Shown: piece by piece, positions 1 to 7,646 of the stretch
How the letters are laid out: each line of letters starts with the position of its first letter
How positions within the stretch are numbered: the first letter of the stretch is position 1
Origin: an uncultured Lachnospiraceae bacterium
GTDB taxonomy: Bacteria; Bacillota; Clostridia; Lachnospirales; Lachnospiraceae
NCBI GenBank assembly: GCA_948688495.1
Contig: CAPQSW010000030.1
Coordinates: 16,487 to 41,898 of the forward strand
Reading direction: 5' to 3'
Length of the DNA: 25,412 bases
Notes under the pieces: model-generated
The model's database searches: none
Told to the model about the DNA's origin: nothing
The model's input: the letters and a program-made list of their open reading frames with translations, nothing else
Translations under genes and position numbers: made by a program

Positions 1-1070
1 AGATTGAGGTGTCCGATTCTGAGAGCTTTTCCAGTGTGCGGACACAGGACGCCTATACTTGGACAGATCGGACGATTTCCAGCCTTTCTGCGGGTAAGAA
101 GTATTATGTGCGTGTGAAAGCATATGTGTATAACAGTGGTACGAAGGTTTATGGTACGCCGTCAGCAGCATTGGAGGTTGTAACTGCACCGGACAGCAAT
201 ATTAAGAGGAATTTCAGGCAGACTGGAGCGGGGTTGACAAGTGTTACCTTACAGTGGGATAAGAAAGAGGATGCCAATGCATATCGTCTGGAATATTACA
301 AGGTGGGAGAGAGTAAAACTACCCATACCCTGCCGCTTCTGGGAAATGTCCAGACTTGTACGGTGAAAAAGCTTAGTAAAGATACGGAATATGCCTTCCG
401 TTTATATCCAGTAATGAAGGGGAGAAGTTATGAGGCAGTACCGAGCTTTGCCAGCGACTATCTTACAGATTGCCGGGTGTTGCCGGGTAAGGTCGATGGG
501 CTGGAAGTCTCTTTCAGCACACCGACGACGAAGTATATTGATTTATCATGGGACAGACGCGATACCGCGGATGGATACCAGTATGAGGTATATTCGTTAG
601 CGGGAAAGAAAGCAAAGAAGATTATTACGCGCAAAATAAGTTATAAGAGCGAACTATATTCAAGCAATAAGCTGAGCAAGGCACAGTTTCTGAAAGTGAG
701 GGTGCGCGCCTATATAAATCTGGGCAAAAATACCAAGTATGGTGAATGGTCTAAGTGGATTTACACGTCCAAACAGCCAGAGGTAACAGGGCGCAAGAGT
801 CTCAAAAACGGAATTAAGCTGTCGTGGAAAAAGGTGGCCGGTGCAAATAGTTATACCGTATGGATTTCCAAGAGTAATAAAACCGGTTTCAAGAAGGTAA
901 AGACTTTATCTGGAACTTCCCTAACCATTAAGAAATGTGGCAAATCTTCGTTGAAGCGCAAAAAGGCATATTATTGTATCGTAGTTGCGAACAAGAAGAT
1001 AGGAAAAAAGACATATCAGGGAATAAAAACATATCCTGAGTATGTATATTACTATTACTATTCCTATTAA
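1..1070 (+). CDS. Fn3-repeat secreted/surface protein, C-terminal part (5' end outside window)
   Basis: The reading frame is open from the first complete codon at position 3, so the gene begins upstream; the GTG at 9 is only an internal valine. The visible 356 or so residues contain the end of one fibronectin type III repeat (YYVRVKAYVYNSG) and three further Fn3-like repeats (cores LTSVTLQWD, YIDLSWDRR and GIKLSWKKV), each ending in a conserved aromatic strand such as LKVRVRAY or YYCIVVAN. The last residues form an unusual tyrosine-rich tail (YVYYYYYSY). No catalytic domain, LPXTG motif or membrane segment is visible here. The same Fn3 type occurs in the two wall hydrolases downstream, so by inference this is another secreted wall-associated protein whose functional domain lies upstream of the window. 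The stop is TAA at 1068-1070. Confidence 0.85.
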   Translation, partial: IEVSDSESFSSVRTQDAYTWTDRTISSLSAGKKYYVRVKAYVYNSGTKVYGTPSAALEVVTAPDSNIKRNFRQTGAGLTSVTLQWDKKEDANAYRLEYYKVGESKTTHTLPLLGNVQTCTVKKLSKDTEYAFRLYPVMKGRSYEAVPSFASDYLTDCRVLPGKVDGLEVSFSTPTTKYIDLSWDRRDTADGYQYEVYSLAGKKAKKIITRKISYKSELYSSNKLSKAQFLKVRVRAYINLGKNTKYGEWSKWIYTSKQPEVTGRKSLKNGIKLSWKKVAGANSYTVWISKSNKTGFKKVKTLSGTSLTIKKCGKSSLKRKKAYYCIVVANKKIGKKTYQGIKTYPEYVYYYYYSY

Positions 1071-1139
1071 TAGATAGTCTTGATATTACGGAGTAATTTA
1101 TAATTTCGTCGGATATGAGAAGGGTGTAAGGCAAAGCAG

Positions 1140-2228
1140 ATGAAACGTAAGATAGAAGATTTGATCCAATTGGTAAGCGGAATGCGCATGGCCGACAGAA
1201 CAAGGTATTGTTTTCTGGCAGTCTTTTTGGGGTGTGTGCATTTGCTGCTTACCCTGGTTGGCTTCCTCTTAATGTGCCTGCCCCTGGCCGTTACGAATCT
1301 GGCGGTTGCTGCGCTGGACTTTTTAAGCATTTGCGGGACGAAGAACAGCAGGAGTTTTTTTGTACGGATAAGCATTCTATATTTTGCAACCTGTATCCAG
1401 TCCTTGTATGCCAGTGTCCTGCTGGGATGGAATTATGGATTTTCTACCTATAATCTGGTGATGATACCGGTGATGCTCTCCACGGTGTATCTAATGGAGC
1501 ATGGGGAGAATGCCAGCAGGTATACGATATGCTATACACTGGTGAATTGTATTGCTACGCTGGTATTCTGTTGGATCCTATACCGGGGCAATCCGGTATA
1601 TTACTATCCGGTTCCCACAGACCTCAAGGTTGCTTTTTTCAATAATATTATGGGATTTTTGATGATGCTGTGTTTCTGCGTCATGTTTATCTTAGAGCTG
1701 ACGGTAAGCCGTAAGGCGATTCGGGAGAGAAACGAAGAACTGCAGCGCCTTGCCAACTTTGATGAGCTGACGAAACTGAGGAACCGCCGGAGCCTCCTTG
1801 ATATTTGGCAGAATCTGGGGAGGAACGATTATTGCATCGTCATGGGTGACATTGATGACTTCAAGAAAGTCAATGATACCTATGGACATGAGAAGGGCGA
1901 TGATGTTCTAAAGCTGATTGCAGACAGCCTTTCCGGTGCAGTAGATGCCGTTGATTATGTGAGCCGCTGGGGTGGGGAAGAATTTCTGATGATTGTATTT
2001 GGGAATATTGCCTATGCCTTGAAGGTGGTAGACAGGGTTCAGCAGAAGCTTCGGGCAGCGGACCTGCAGGCAGGCGGCAGGAGGCTGGCAGTGACGATGA
2101 CGTTTGGAATCTGTGAGGCGAAAGAGGTCTCAGATGGAAATATTGATGAGATTATCCGCCATGCGGATCAGAGGCTATACCTTGGGAAGACGAGCGGGAA
2201 GAATTGTATTAAGATCCGCGATGAATAA
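1140..2228 (+). CDS. Membrane diguanylate cyclase (GGEEF)
   Basis: This protein should make cyclic di-GMP from two GTP at the cytoplasmic face of the membrane. Residues about 22-190 are hydrophobic with five to six predicted membrane spans and no recognised sensor fold. A short linker (RKAIRERNEELQRL) leads to a GGDEF-family domain at about 203-360. It has the family opening NFDELTKLRNRR, the metal-binding MGDIDDFKKVNDTYGH segment (about 235-250) and the active-site WGGEEF (GGEEF at 278-282). The inhibitory I-site, normally RxxD five residues before GGEEF, reads DAVD (269-272), so product inhibition through the primary I-site is probably lost. The ATG at 1140 is the first in-frame start after the previous gene; its upstream ribosome binding site is weak (AAGG). 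No EAL or HD-GYP domain is attached. The ligand sensed is unknown. Confidence 0.92.
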   Translation: MKRKIEDLIQLVSGMRMADRTRYCFLAVFLGCVHLLLTLVGFLLMCLPLAVTNLAVAALDFLSICGTKNSRSFFVRISILYFATCIQSLYASVLLGWNYGFSTYNLVMIPVMLSTVYLMEHGENASRYTICYTLVNCIATLVFCWILYRGNPVYYYPVPTDLKVAFFNNIMGFLMMLCFCVMFILELTVSRKAIRERNEELQRLANFDELTKLRNRRSLLDIWQNLGRNDYCIVMGDIDDFKKVNDTYGHEKGDDVLKLIADSLSGAVDAVDYVSRWGGEEFLMIVFGNIAYALKVVDRVQQKLRAADLQAGGRRLAVTMTFGICEAKEVSDGNIDEIIRHADQRLYLGKTSGKNCIKIRDE

Positions 2229-2244
2229 AAATAATACATAAAAG

Positions 2245-2339
2245 AAGCTGTTGTAAATTACAGGTTTTACACAATATGTAGTTATGTGTGCTATATCGCA
2301 GGCCATGTATTGTGTATAGGTCTGTTTTTGCAACAGCTT
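2245..2339. repeat. Long imperfect inverted repeat (95-nt hairpin)
   Basis: AAGCTGTTG at 2245-2253 is the exact reverse complement of CAACAGCTT at 2331-2339. Further in, TACACAATA at 2268-2276 is the exact reverse complement of TATTGTGTA at 2308-2316. Between these blocks the arms also pair with wobbles and small bulges (ACAG 2260-2263 with CTGT 2322-2325). A T-run (2338-2342) follows the 3' arm, so the element could end transcription of the diguanylate cyclase gene. The arms are long and partly degenerate, so a small non-autonomous mobile element or remnant is an alternative. No transposase or flanking target duplication is evident. Confidence 0.6.
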
Positions 2340-2366
2340 TTTGTGTTTTCCAGTTATTTCTGCTGG

Positions 2367-2395
2367 TTGTCTTTCAAAAAAAAGTGTGATAGAAT
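2367..2395 (+). promoter_or_regulatory. Sigma-A-type promoter for the amidase-glucosaminidase pair
   Basis: TTGTCT at 2367-2372 and TAGAAT at 2390-2395 are separated by exactly 17 nt. The -10 box matches the consensus at 5 of 6 positions and the -35 at 4 of 6. It lies about 45 nt before the GTG start at 2439, whose ribosome binding site is at 2427-2430. Not confirmed experimentally. Confidence 0.55.
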
Positions 2396-2438
2396 AAACG
2401 CGAATTATGAAAACCAGTGCAGAAATGGAGTGAGAAAA

Positions 2439-5252
2439 GTGGGATCATTTAAAAAAGGGATAGCAATTTTCCTGTCAATGTGTTTCGTGGTATTATCTGC
2501 TGGGATCAATGTACAGGCGCAGAATAGGGTAGAAAATGTGCAGATGGCAGAGCAGGAAAGTAACCGGACAGAGGGTGAGTCTGTTAAGAAGAAGGGGAAC
2601 AGTGAGGCGGACGGTAAGTTTGCGGGGCAGGAAGCACGAACAGAAGAAGCAGAACAAGGCGAAGAAGAGAAACAGACAAAAGAAACGGAAGAAAAGCAGG
2701 GTGTATTGAGCTTTATTATGTTGGAGAGTACCTACATAAAGACGCCGGGGGTACAGAACATAGCGGTGAGTCTTGGACAGGAAGGCGTTACTGTAGAGCA
2801 GGCAGAGCTTACATACCATAATGAGACCTCCGGGGAGGACTTTACCATTGCCGCGGCAGAACTTGCAGATAATATGGCAAGATTTACCATAGAATATACA
2901 AACAGTGCACAGCAGGGTATTTATGATTTAATTGGCATCAGATATCAGATAGAAGGTCAGTCTTATGAGATTGTGTTTGATACGCTTGGAATGGAAGTAA
3001 GTTTTGGCGTCAACCAGGAGGGGGAATCCGAACCAGATGAAGTGCTGGTAAATGGTGAGATACTAGAGGAGGTAGAAGCGAACGTAGTGTCTCTGGATGA
3101 GAATGGCAATACAATTTCAGAGCAGTCTATCGGGGACGTACTTATGGAGGAAAAAGCCATGGACCGGATGGCACAGTCAGGCAGGGCTGGTACAAATGCA
3201 TCTGGAAAGATGGTAATTGTCCTGGACCCCGGACATGACAGTGTCCATGCAGGCGCCCGTGGCAACGGATGTAATGAAGAAGAATTGGTATTAAAAATCG
3301 CGCAGTATTGTAAGACGGAACTGCAGAAATATTCAGGCGTCACCGTTTACATGACAAGAACGAGCAATGAATGCCCGAATGGAGGATATAGTGTGGATTC
3401 CGGTATCTGTAATGCGAAGAGAGTGGAGCTTGCAGTGTCTAAAAAGGCGGATGTATACGTCAGCCTTCATCTGAACTCCAGCGTAAGCAGCGCCCCCAGA
3501 GGCGTGGGTGTTTATTATCCAAATAGTAATTACCGTCCAGATATTGGTGCAGAAGGGCAGGGGCTTGCCACAGATATTTACAAGAAGCTGAGCGCCCTGG
3601 GGCTTGCGACTTGGGCAGATGGTATTTTAATCCGAAATACAGAGTCAAATCCGCCAACACTCTATCCTGACGGGTCGCCGGCGGATTACCTTGGTGTTAT
3701 ACGCAGGAGCAAGCTGGCGGGGATTCCGGCAGTATTGGTGGAGCATGCTTTTTTGAGTAATGCAGCAGATGTCAGCGAGTTTTTAAGCTCTAATACCAAG
3801 CTCAAGAAACTTGGTGTTGCGGATGCACAGGCAATTGCTGGGTATTATGGACTTTCCGTGAAAGGGACGGTTCCCCAGATTGCATGGATTCAGTCGAAGG
3901 GAAGCCAGAAGCTTCAGTTGAGCTGGGAGGAATCGAGCAATGCGGTATCCTATCAGGTGTACCGCAGTACTTCTGAAGATGGGGGATATCAAAAAGTTGG
4001 AGAAGTTGCAAAGAATTCTTTCAGTGACACATCGGTTGAGGAAGGGGTTACCTACTATTATAAAATCCGTGCAATATCTCCAGAAGGAAAGAAAACCTCG
4101 TATTCCAGTGTGCATTCTGGAATGCCGCTGGCAAGAACGGAAATAAGCAGTATTGTCTCACAGGCCGGAGGAAAACTTAAGCTCAAGTGGAAATCGGTGA
4201 ACGGGGCAGAAAAATATGACATTTACCGGAGTGAAACAATTGATGGTAAATATAAGAAAATCGCATCGACGGCAGAACGGACTTATACAGATAAGAAGGT
4301 AACAGTCCAACAAGAATATTTTTACAAAATACGTGCCCGGGGAGGAGAGAAAAATGGTTACAGCACTTATTGTACCATAAAGTCGGGATGGGCAGTCAAA
4401 AAGGCAGCGATCCGCAGTGTCAGCTCTAATGACAGCACATCTCTGCGTCTTAGATGGAAGAAGGTGGAGAACGCATACGGCTACCGGATTCAGAGAAGTA
4501 CTTCCAAAAAGGGAAAATATAAGACGGTGGCGGAGCTGAAAAAGAATAAAACCTCTTATGTAGATAAGAATGTCAAGGCAAAAAAGAAGTATTACTATAG
4601 AATACAGGCATTAAACAGCGTCGGAGGCAAAATTGGCTGTGGCAGCTACAGCAATGTGGTGTCTGGAAGTACGATAAAAAGGACTTCTATCGTCTATGTA
4701 AAATCAAACAGCAGTACTGCCATGGAAATTAAATGGAAAAAGGATGCAGGCGCTTATGCATACAGCATTAAGCGCGGTACGAGTAAGAAGGGACCCTATG
4801 AGAAGATTGCAGAGGTCCGTGACTGCAATATTACGACATATGAGGACAAAAAGGTATCCGGCGGCCAGCGCTACTATTATGTGGTAGAGACAATTATCAA
4901 TAAGAAAGGGGTCAAAGGCTACAGTGGGGATTCGAAACCGGTTTCTGCTTTCAGCCTGCAGAAAGTGAATATTACTGCGGTACAGGAAGCAGACAGTGGC
5001 ATTTTATTGAGCTGGGAAGCAGTATCTGGGGCAAATTGTTATGAGATTATGCGCAGTACACAGAGCACAAGAGGCTTTACAGAAATAGCCAAAGTCCGCG
5101 GGGGGGATGCGGTAAGCTTTACGGACACGAACGTGACAGAGGGCGTGAAGTATTATTACAGAATCCGCGCGGTCAGCGAAGGAAAATATATGGGATATGG
5201 AAGCTACGGGAAAGTGGCAGAGAGCAATGCTGACAAAACAAAACTTCGGTAA
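2439..5252 (+). CDS. Secreted N-acetylmuramoyl-L-alanine amidase (Amidase_3) with five Fn3 repeats
   Basis: This 937-aa enzyme should cut the bond between muramic acid and the stem peptide in peptidoglycan, using a zinc site. I chose GTG at 2439 because GGAG lies 8 nt upstream and the translation then starts with a textbook signal peptide (lysines, hydrophobic core, VQAQ at about 25-28). Residues about 30-90 are a Glu/Lys-rich linker and about 90-250 an unassigned beta-rich region. The Amidase_3 domain spans about 257-470: LDPGHD (His266, zinc), NEEEL (Glu280, zinc), VSLHLNSS (His344, zinc) and VEHAFLSN (Glu435, catalytic). Five Fn3 repeats follow to the C-terminus, each with an SWE/KWK core and a YYYKIRA-like strand. 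No LPXTG anchor is present. It is the first gene of a pair with the glucosaminidase 18 nt downstream. Confidence 0.93.
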   Translation: MGSFKKGIAIFLSMCFVVLSAGINVQAQNRVENVQMAEQESNRTEGESVKKKGNSEADGKFAGQEARTEEAEQGEEEKQTKETEEKQGVLSFIMLESTYIKTPGVQNIAVSLGQEGVTVEQAELTYHNETSGEDFTIAAAELADNMARFTIEYTNSAQQGIYDLIGIRYQIEGQSYEIVFDTLGMEVSFGVNQEGESEPDEVLVNGEILEEVEANVVSLDENGNTISEQSIGDVLMEEKAMDRMAQSGRAGTNASGKMVIVLDPGHDSVHAGARGNGCNEEELVLKIAQYCKTELQKYSGVTVYMTRTSNECPNGGYSVDSGICNAKRVELAVSKKADVYVSLHLNSSVSSAPRGVGVYYPNSNYRPDIGAEGQGLATDIYKKLSALGLATWADGILIRNTESNPPTLYPDGSPADYLGVIRRSKLAGIPAVLVEHAFLSNAADVSEFLSSNTKLKKLGVADAQAIAGYYGLSVKGTVPQIAWIQSKGSQKLQLSWEESSNAVSYQVYRSTSEDGGYQKVGEVAKNSFSDTSVEEGVTYYYKIRAISPEGKKTSYSSVHSGMPLARTEISSIVSQAGGKLKLKWKSVNGAEKYDIYRSETIDGKYKKIASTAERTYTDKKVTVQQEYFYKIRARGGEKNGYSTYCTIKSGWAVKKAAIRSVSSNDSTSLRLRWKKVENAYGYRIQRSTSKKGKYKTVAELKKNKTSYVDKNVKAKKKYYYRIQALNSVGGKIGCGSYSNVVSGSTIKRTSIVYVKSNSSTAMEIKWKKDAGAYAYSIKRGTSKKGPYEKIAEVRDCNITTYEDKKVSGGQRYYYVVETIINKKGVKGYSGDSKPVSAFSLQKVNITAVQEADSGILLSWEAVSGANCYEIMRSTQSTRGFTEIAKVRGGDAVSFTDTNVTEGVKYYYRIRAVSEGKYMGYGSYGKVAESNADKTKLR

Positions 5253-5270
5253 TTTGGAGGAAAAAGGGAT

Positions 5271-7262
5271 ATGAAGAAGGGAAAAAAGAAAAGGATTATG
5301 GCATGGCTGCTCGCAGCAGCAGTTCTTACAGCAGATATCTGTGGAAATGGAAGTGTAGTACATGCCATGCAGGTAACAGCGGATAATGCCATGCAGGAGT
5401 TTTCGGAGGCAGAACAGGCTTTTGCAGAGCTTCTGAAAGAGTATGAGATGTATGGTATGTTGAAAGGCAGTCCTGAAACGGCGGTTTATCAGGAGGCGTC
5501 AGAGAATGCTGTGGTGGTGAAGAAGCTTGCCAGCGGTTATCAGGTGCGCTTTCTTGGTGCAGTGTGCACTGGGGAATTATGGTTTAAAGTTGCATTTGGC
5601 ATAGATGGTAAGGAATATACAGGTTTTGTAAAAGAACATTCTGTGTTGACACAGGATGAGCGGATGACAGTATGGAAGAATCAGTATTTTGGCAATGGCG
5701 GTAAGGCAAGGAGCGCCGCAGCCTTAAGTGCTGCACAGGGGGGAACAGATTTATCTGCCTTTCCTTCCAGTTACCGCTCTTATATCCAGAATTTGATAAA
5801 GGCGCATCCCAACTGGACATTTGTGCCGATGAATACGGGGTTGAACTGGTCGGATGTCATTGAAAATGAAACGAAGGATTCCGTAAATCTTGTGGACATC
5901 AATGCGCCAAAGAGCTGGAAATCCATGGCAGCAAAGGATTATAATGCGTCTACCGGACAGTGGGTGATTAAGAACGGTACCACCTGGGTGCAGGCGTCAG
6001 AAGCTGTGATAAAGTATTATATAGATCCGCGCAATTTTTTGAATGAGGATTATGTTTTCCAGTTTGAACAGTTGACCTACAATAAATCTCACCACACAGA
6101 ATCCGGCGTGGAGAAGATTTTAAGTGGTACGTTTATGAGCAAAAAGGAGCTGGAGGACGGTTCCGGCGGCAATATTACGTATGCGCAGGCATTTATGAAG
6201 ATTGGAAAAGAGTTAAAGGTCAGCCCCTATTTCCTGGCAAGCCGTATCCGGCAGGAACAGGGCGTTAAAGGGACGTCTGCGCTGATATCAGGAACTTATC
6301 CTGGTTATAAGGGATATTATAATTATTTTAATATTCAGGCGACAGGTGTTGGGGAGCAGGTCATCATAAGCGGGCTTAAGGAAGCAAAAAAAGCCGGATG
6401 GAACACCAGGTACGCAGCGTTAAAAGGCGGCGCGGCAAAGACAGCAGAAAATTACATTTCCAAAGGTCAGGACACGTTTTATCTGCAGAAATTTGACGTG
6501 GATGCCTCCTATAATGGTCTGTACTGGCACCAATACATGCAGAATCTTCTTGCAGCGGCGAATGAGAGCACGAATGTCAGGAACAGCTATACGGCGATGG
6601 GCATCATTGATAACAGTTTTGTGTTCAAGGTCCCTGTGTACGAAGGTATGCCGTCGACGGCATGTCCCTGCCCGGGAGAAAACCTTGATAAGCCCTCCAT
6701 AAAGGTGAAGAAGGGAACGCCTGGCACGGTGAAAATCTCCTGGAAAGCAATTGGCGGTGCGGATGGATACCAGGTATACCGCAAAGAGGGAAAAGATGGC
6801 AAGTATAGCAGGATTAAAACGATAAAAAGTCCGAGTACGGTTTCTTACCAGGATAAAAAGGCAGTTCCAGGGAAAGCCTACTATTATAAAGTACGTGCCT
6901 TTATGAAATCAAGCTCCGGGAATAAGTATTCTTCCTATTCTGCAGTCAAGTCAGCAGACTGCAAAGTTCCTGCTACCAGTTGGAAGAAGTTTAAGGTGAG
7001 TGGTTATACGGCCGTGAGCCTCTCCTGGAAAGAAGCAAATGTTGCAGGTTACCGCATATACCGGAAGACAGATTCGGGAAAGTATGTTTGCATAAAGAAA
7101 ATCAAAAGTAAAACAACTGTAAGCTACAAAGACAAAACCGTGCGGCCCGGGCATACCTACACGTACCGGATCCGCGGATATCAGACCGTAGATGGCGAGA
7201 ACTATTATTCTGCATATACGAGCGTTAAGAAGGCAAAGATAAAGAAAACGCGAAAACGGTAA
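5271..7262 (+). CDS. Secreted N-acetylglucosaminidase (glucosaminidase-fold) with SH3-like and Fn3 domains
   Basis: This is a 663-aa secreted peptidoglycan hydrolase that probably cleaves the glycan strand at N-acetylglucosamine. The ATG at 5271 follows GGAGG with good spacing. A signal peptide covers about residues 1-32 (MAWLLAAAVLTADICG core). Residues about 65-127 resemble a bacterial SH3 domain (VRFLGAVCTGELWFKVAF). The glucosaminidase region is about 160-435, with YIDPRNFLNED near 250-260, SRIRQEQG near 324-331 (Glu329 the likely catalytic acid) and YYNYFNIQATG near 349-359. Two Fn3 repeats (about 474-650) end in a Lys/Arg-rich tail. The arrangement resembles clostridial endo-beta-N-acetylglucosaminidases usually placed in or near GH73; the exact bond cut is inferred. 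It follows the amidase by 18 nt, so the two hydrolases are probably co-expressed. A terminator lies about 60 nt after the stop. Confidence 0.88.
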   Translation: MKKGKKKRIMAWLLAAAVLTADICGNGSVVHAMQVTADNAMQEFSEAEQAFAELLKEYEMYGMLKGSPETAVYQEASENAVVVKKLASGYQVRFLGAVCTGELWFKVAFGIDGKEYTGFVKEHSVLTQDERMTVWKNQYFGNGGKARSAAALSAAQGGTDLSAFPSSYRSYIQNLIKAHPNWTFVPMNTGLNWSDVIENETKDSVNLVDINAPKSWKSMAAKDYNASTGQWVIKNGTTWVQASEAVIKYYIDPRNFLNEDYVFQFEQLTYNKSHHTESGVEKILSGTFMSKKELEDGSGGNITYAQAFMKIGKELKVSPYFLASRIRQEQGVKGTSALISGTYPGYKGYYNYFNIQATGVGEQVIISGLKEAKKAGWNTRYAALKGGAAKTAENYISKGQDTFYLQKFDVDASYNGLYWHQYMQNLLAAANESTNVRNSYTAMGIIDNSFVFKVPVYEGMPSTACPCPGENLDKPSIKVKKGTPGTVKISWKAIGGADGYQVYRKEGKDGKYSRIKTIKSPSTVSYQDKKAVPGKAYYYKVRAFMKSSSGNKYSSYSAVKSADCKVPATSWKKFKVSGYTAVSLSWKEANVAGYRIYRKTDSGKYVCIKKIKSKTTVSYKDKTVRPGHTYTYRIRGYQTVDGENYYSAYTSVKKAKIKKTRKR

Positions 7263-7323
7263 AATTATGTCGAAAAAGGGCAATTATGCATTAAAACTTT
7301 AAACAAAATCTTAATAAAACATT

Positions 7324-7350
7324 AAAAAGGCAAGAAAACTTGCCCTTTTT
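7324..7350 (+). terminator. Intrinsic terminator after the glucosaminidase gene
   Basis: The stem GGCAAG (7329-7334) pairs with CTTGCC (7339-7344) around an AAAA loop. An A-run precedes it and C plus TTTTT (7346-7350) follows. The 3' arm can also pair perfectly with AAAAAGGGCAA at 7273-7283, just after the stop codon, which would compete with the hairpin. Confidence 0.75.
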
Positions 7351-7368
7351 CCGATTCAATGATACAAT
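7340..7368 (+). promoter_or_regulatory. Promoter for the zinc-ribbon/glycosyltransferase operon
   Basis: TTGCCC at 7340-7345 (4 of 6 matches) and TACAAT at 7363-7368 (5 of 6) are separated by exactly 17 nt, and lie 41 nt before the ATG at 7409. The -35 box is part of the 3' arm of the preceding terminator, so the two signals share bases. Confidence 0.5.
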
Positions 7369-7408
7369 AATGAAGTTAAAAAGTTGAGGTGGGTGTGAGA
7401 ATAGACAT

Positions 7409-7609
7409 ATGATGAAAGTATTTATATGCCCGGAATGCGGGGGTATTACAACCGTATCAAGAAGAAAAGAAATATTCTGCCATAAATGTGGAGGGACACA
7501 GATGATTCCCTCGAAGCTGAGTTTTGCAAAATACACAGAGATGGATGAACAGCAGAGGAAGGATTATTCTGAGAGCTGGTTGTACATACGGAATCATACT
7601 TCTGTATAA
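7409..7609 (+). CDS. Small zinc-ribbon protein
   Basis: This 66-aa cytoplasmic protein has two CxxC knuckles, CPEC at about 7-10 and CHKC at about 24-27. They are spaced as in a rubredoxin-like zinc ribbon, and the rest of the chain is hydrophilic (MDEQQRKDYSESW). The family's function is not known to me; such ribbons usually bind zinc and mediate protein or nucleic-acid contacts. It starts with tandem ATG codons (7409 and 7412), and the only purine-rich stretch (GAGGTGGG) is rather far upstream, so translation initiation may be weak. A stop codon in frame at 7385 rules out a longer protein. It is the first gene after the promoter and ends 37 nt before the sugar-phosphate transferase. Confidence 0.8.
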   Translation: MMKVFICPECGGITTVSRRKEIFCHKCGGTQMIPSKLSFAKYTEMDEQQRKDYSESWLYIRNHTSV

Positions 7610-7646
7610 TATATCGGACTTACGATTAATTTTCGAGGAACAGACT

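Noticed and set aside
1080..1104. Promoter TTGATA/TATAAT before the diguanylate cyclase
   Set aside because: Both boxes look good but are only 13 nt apart, too close for a sigma-A promoter. The TATAAT could still be used with another -35.
2286..2438. Longer start for the Fn3 amidase
   Set aside because: The extension runs through the hairpin and the promoter, has no ribosome binding site and would bury the signal peptide. GTG at 2439 with GGAG is preferred.
7524..7646. Longer start for the glycosylphosphotransferase
   Set aside because: It would overlap the zinc-ribbon gene by 86 nt and lacks a ribosome binding site; ATG at 7647 has GAGG and opens directly into the membrane domain.
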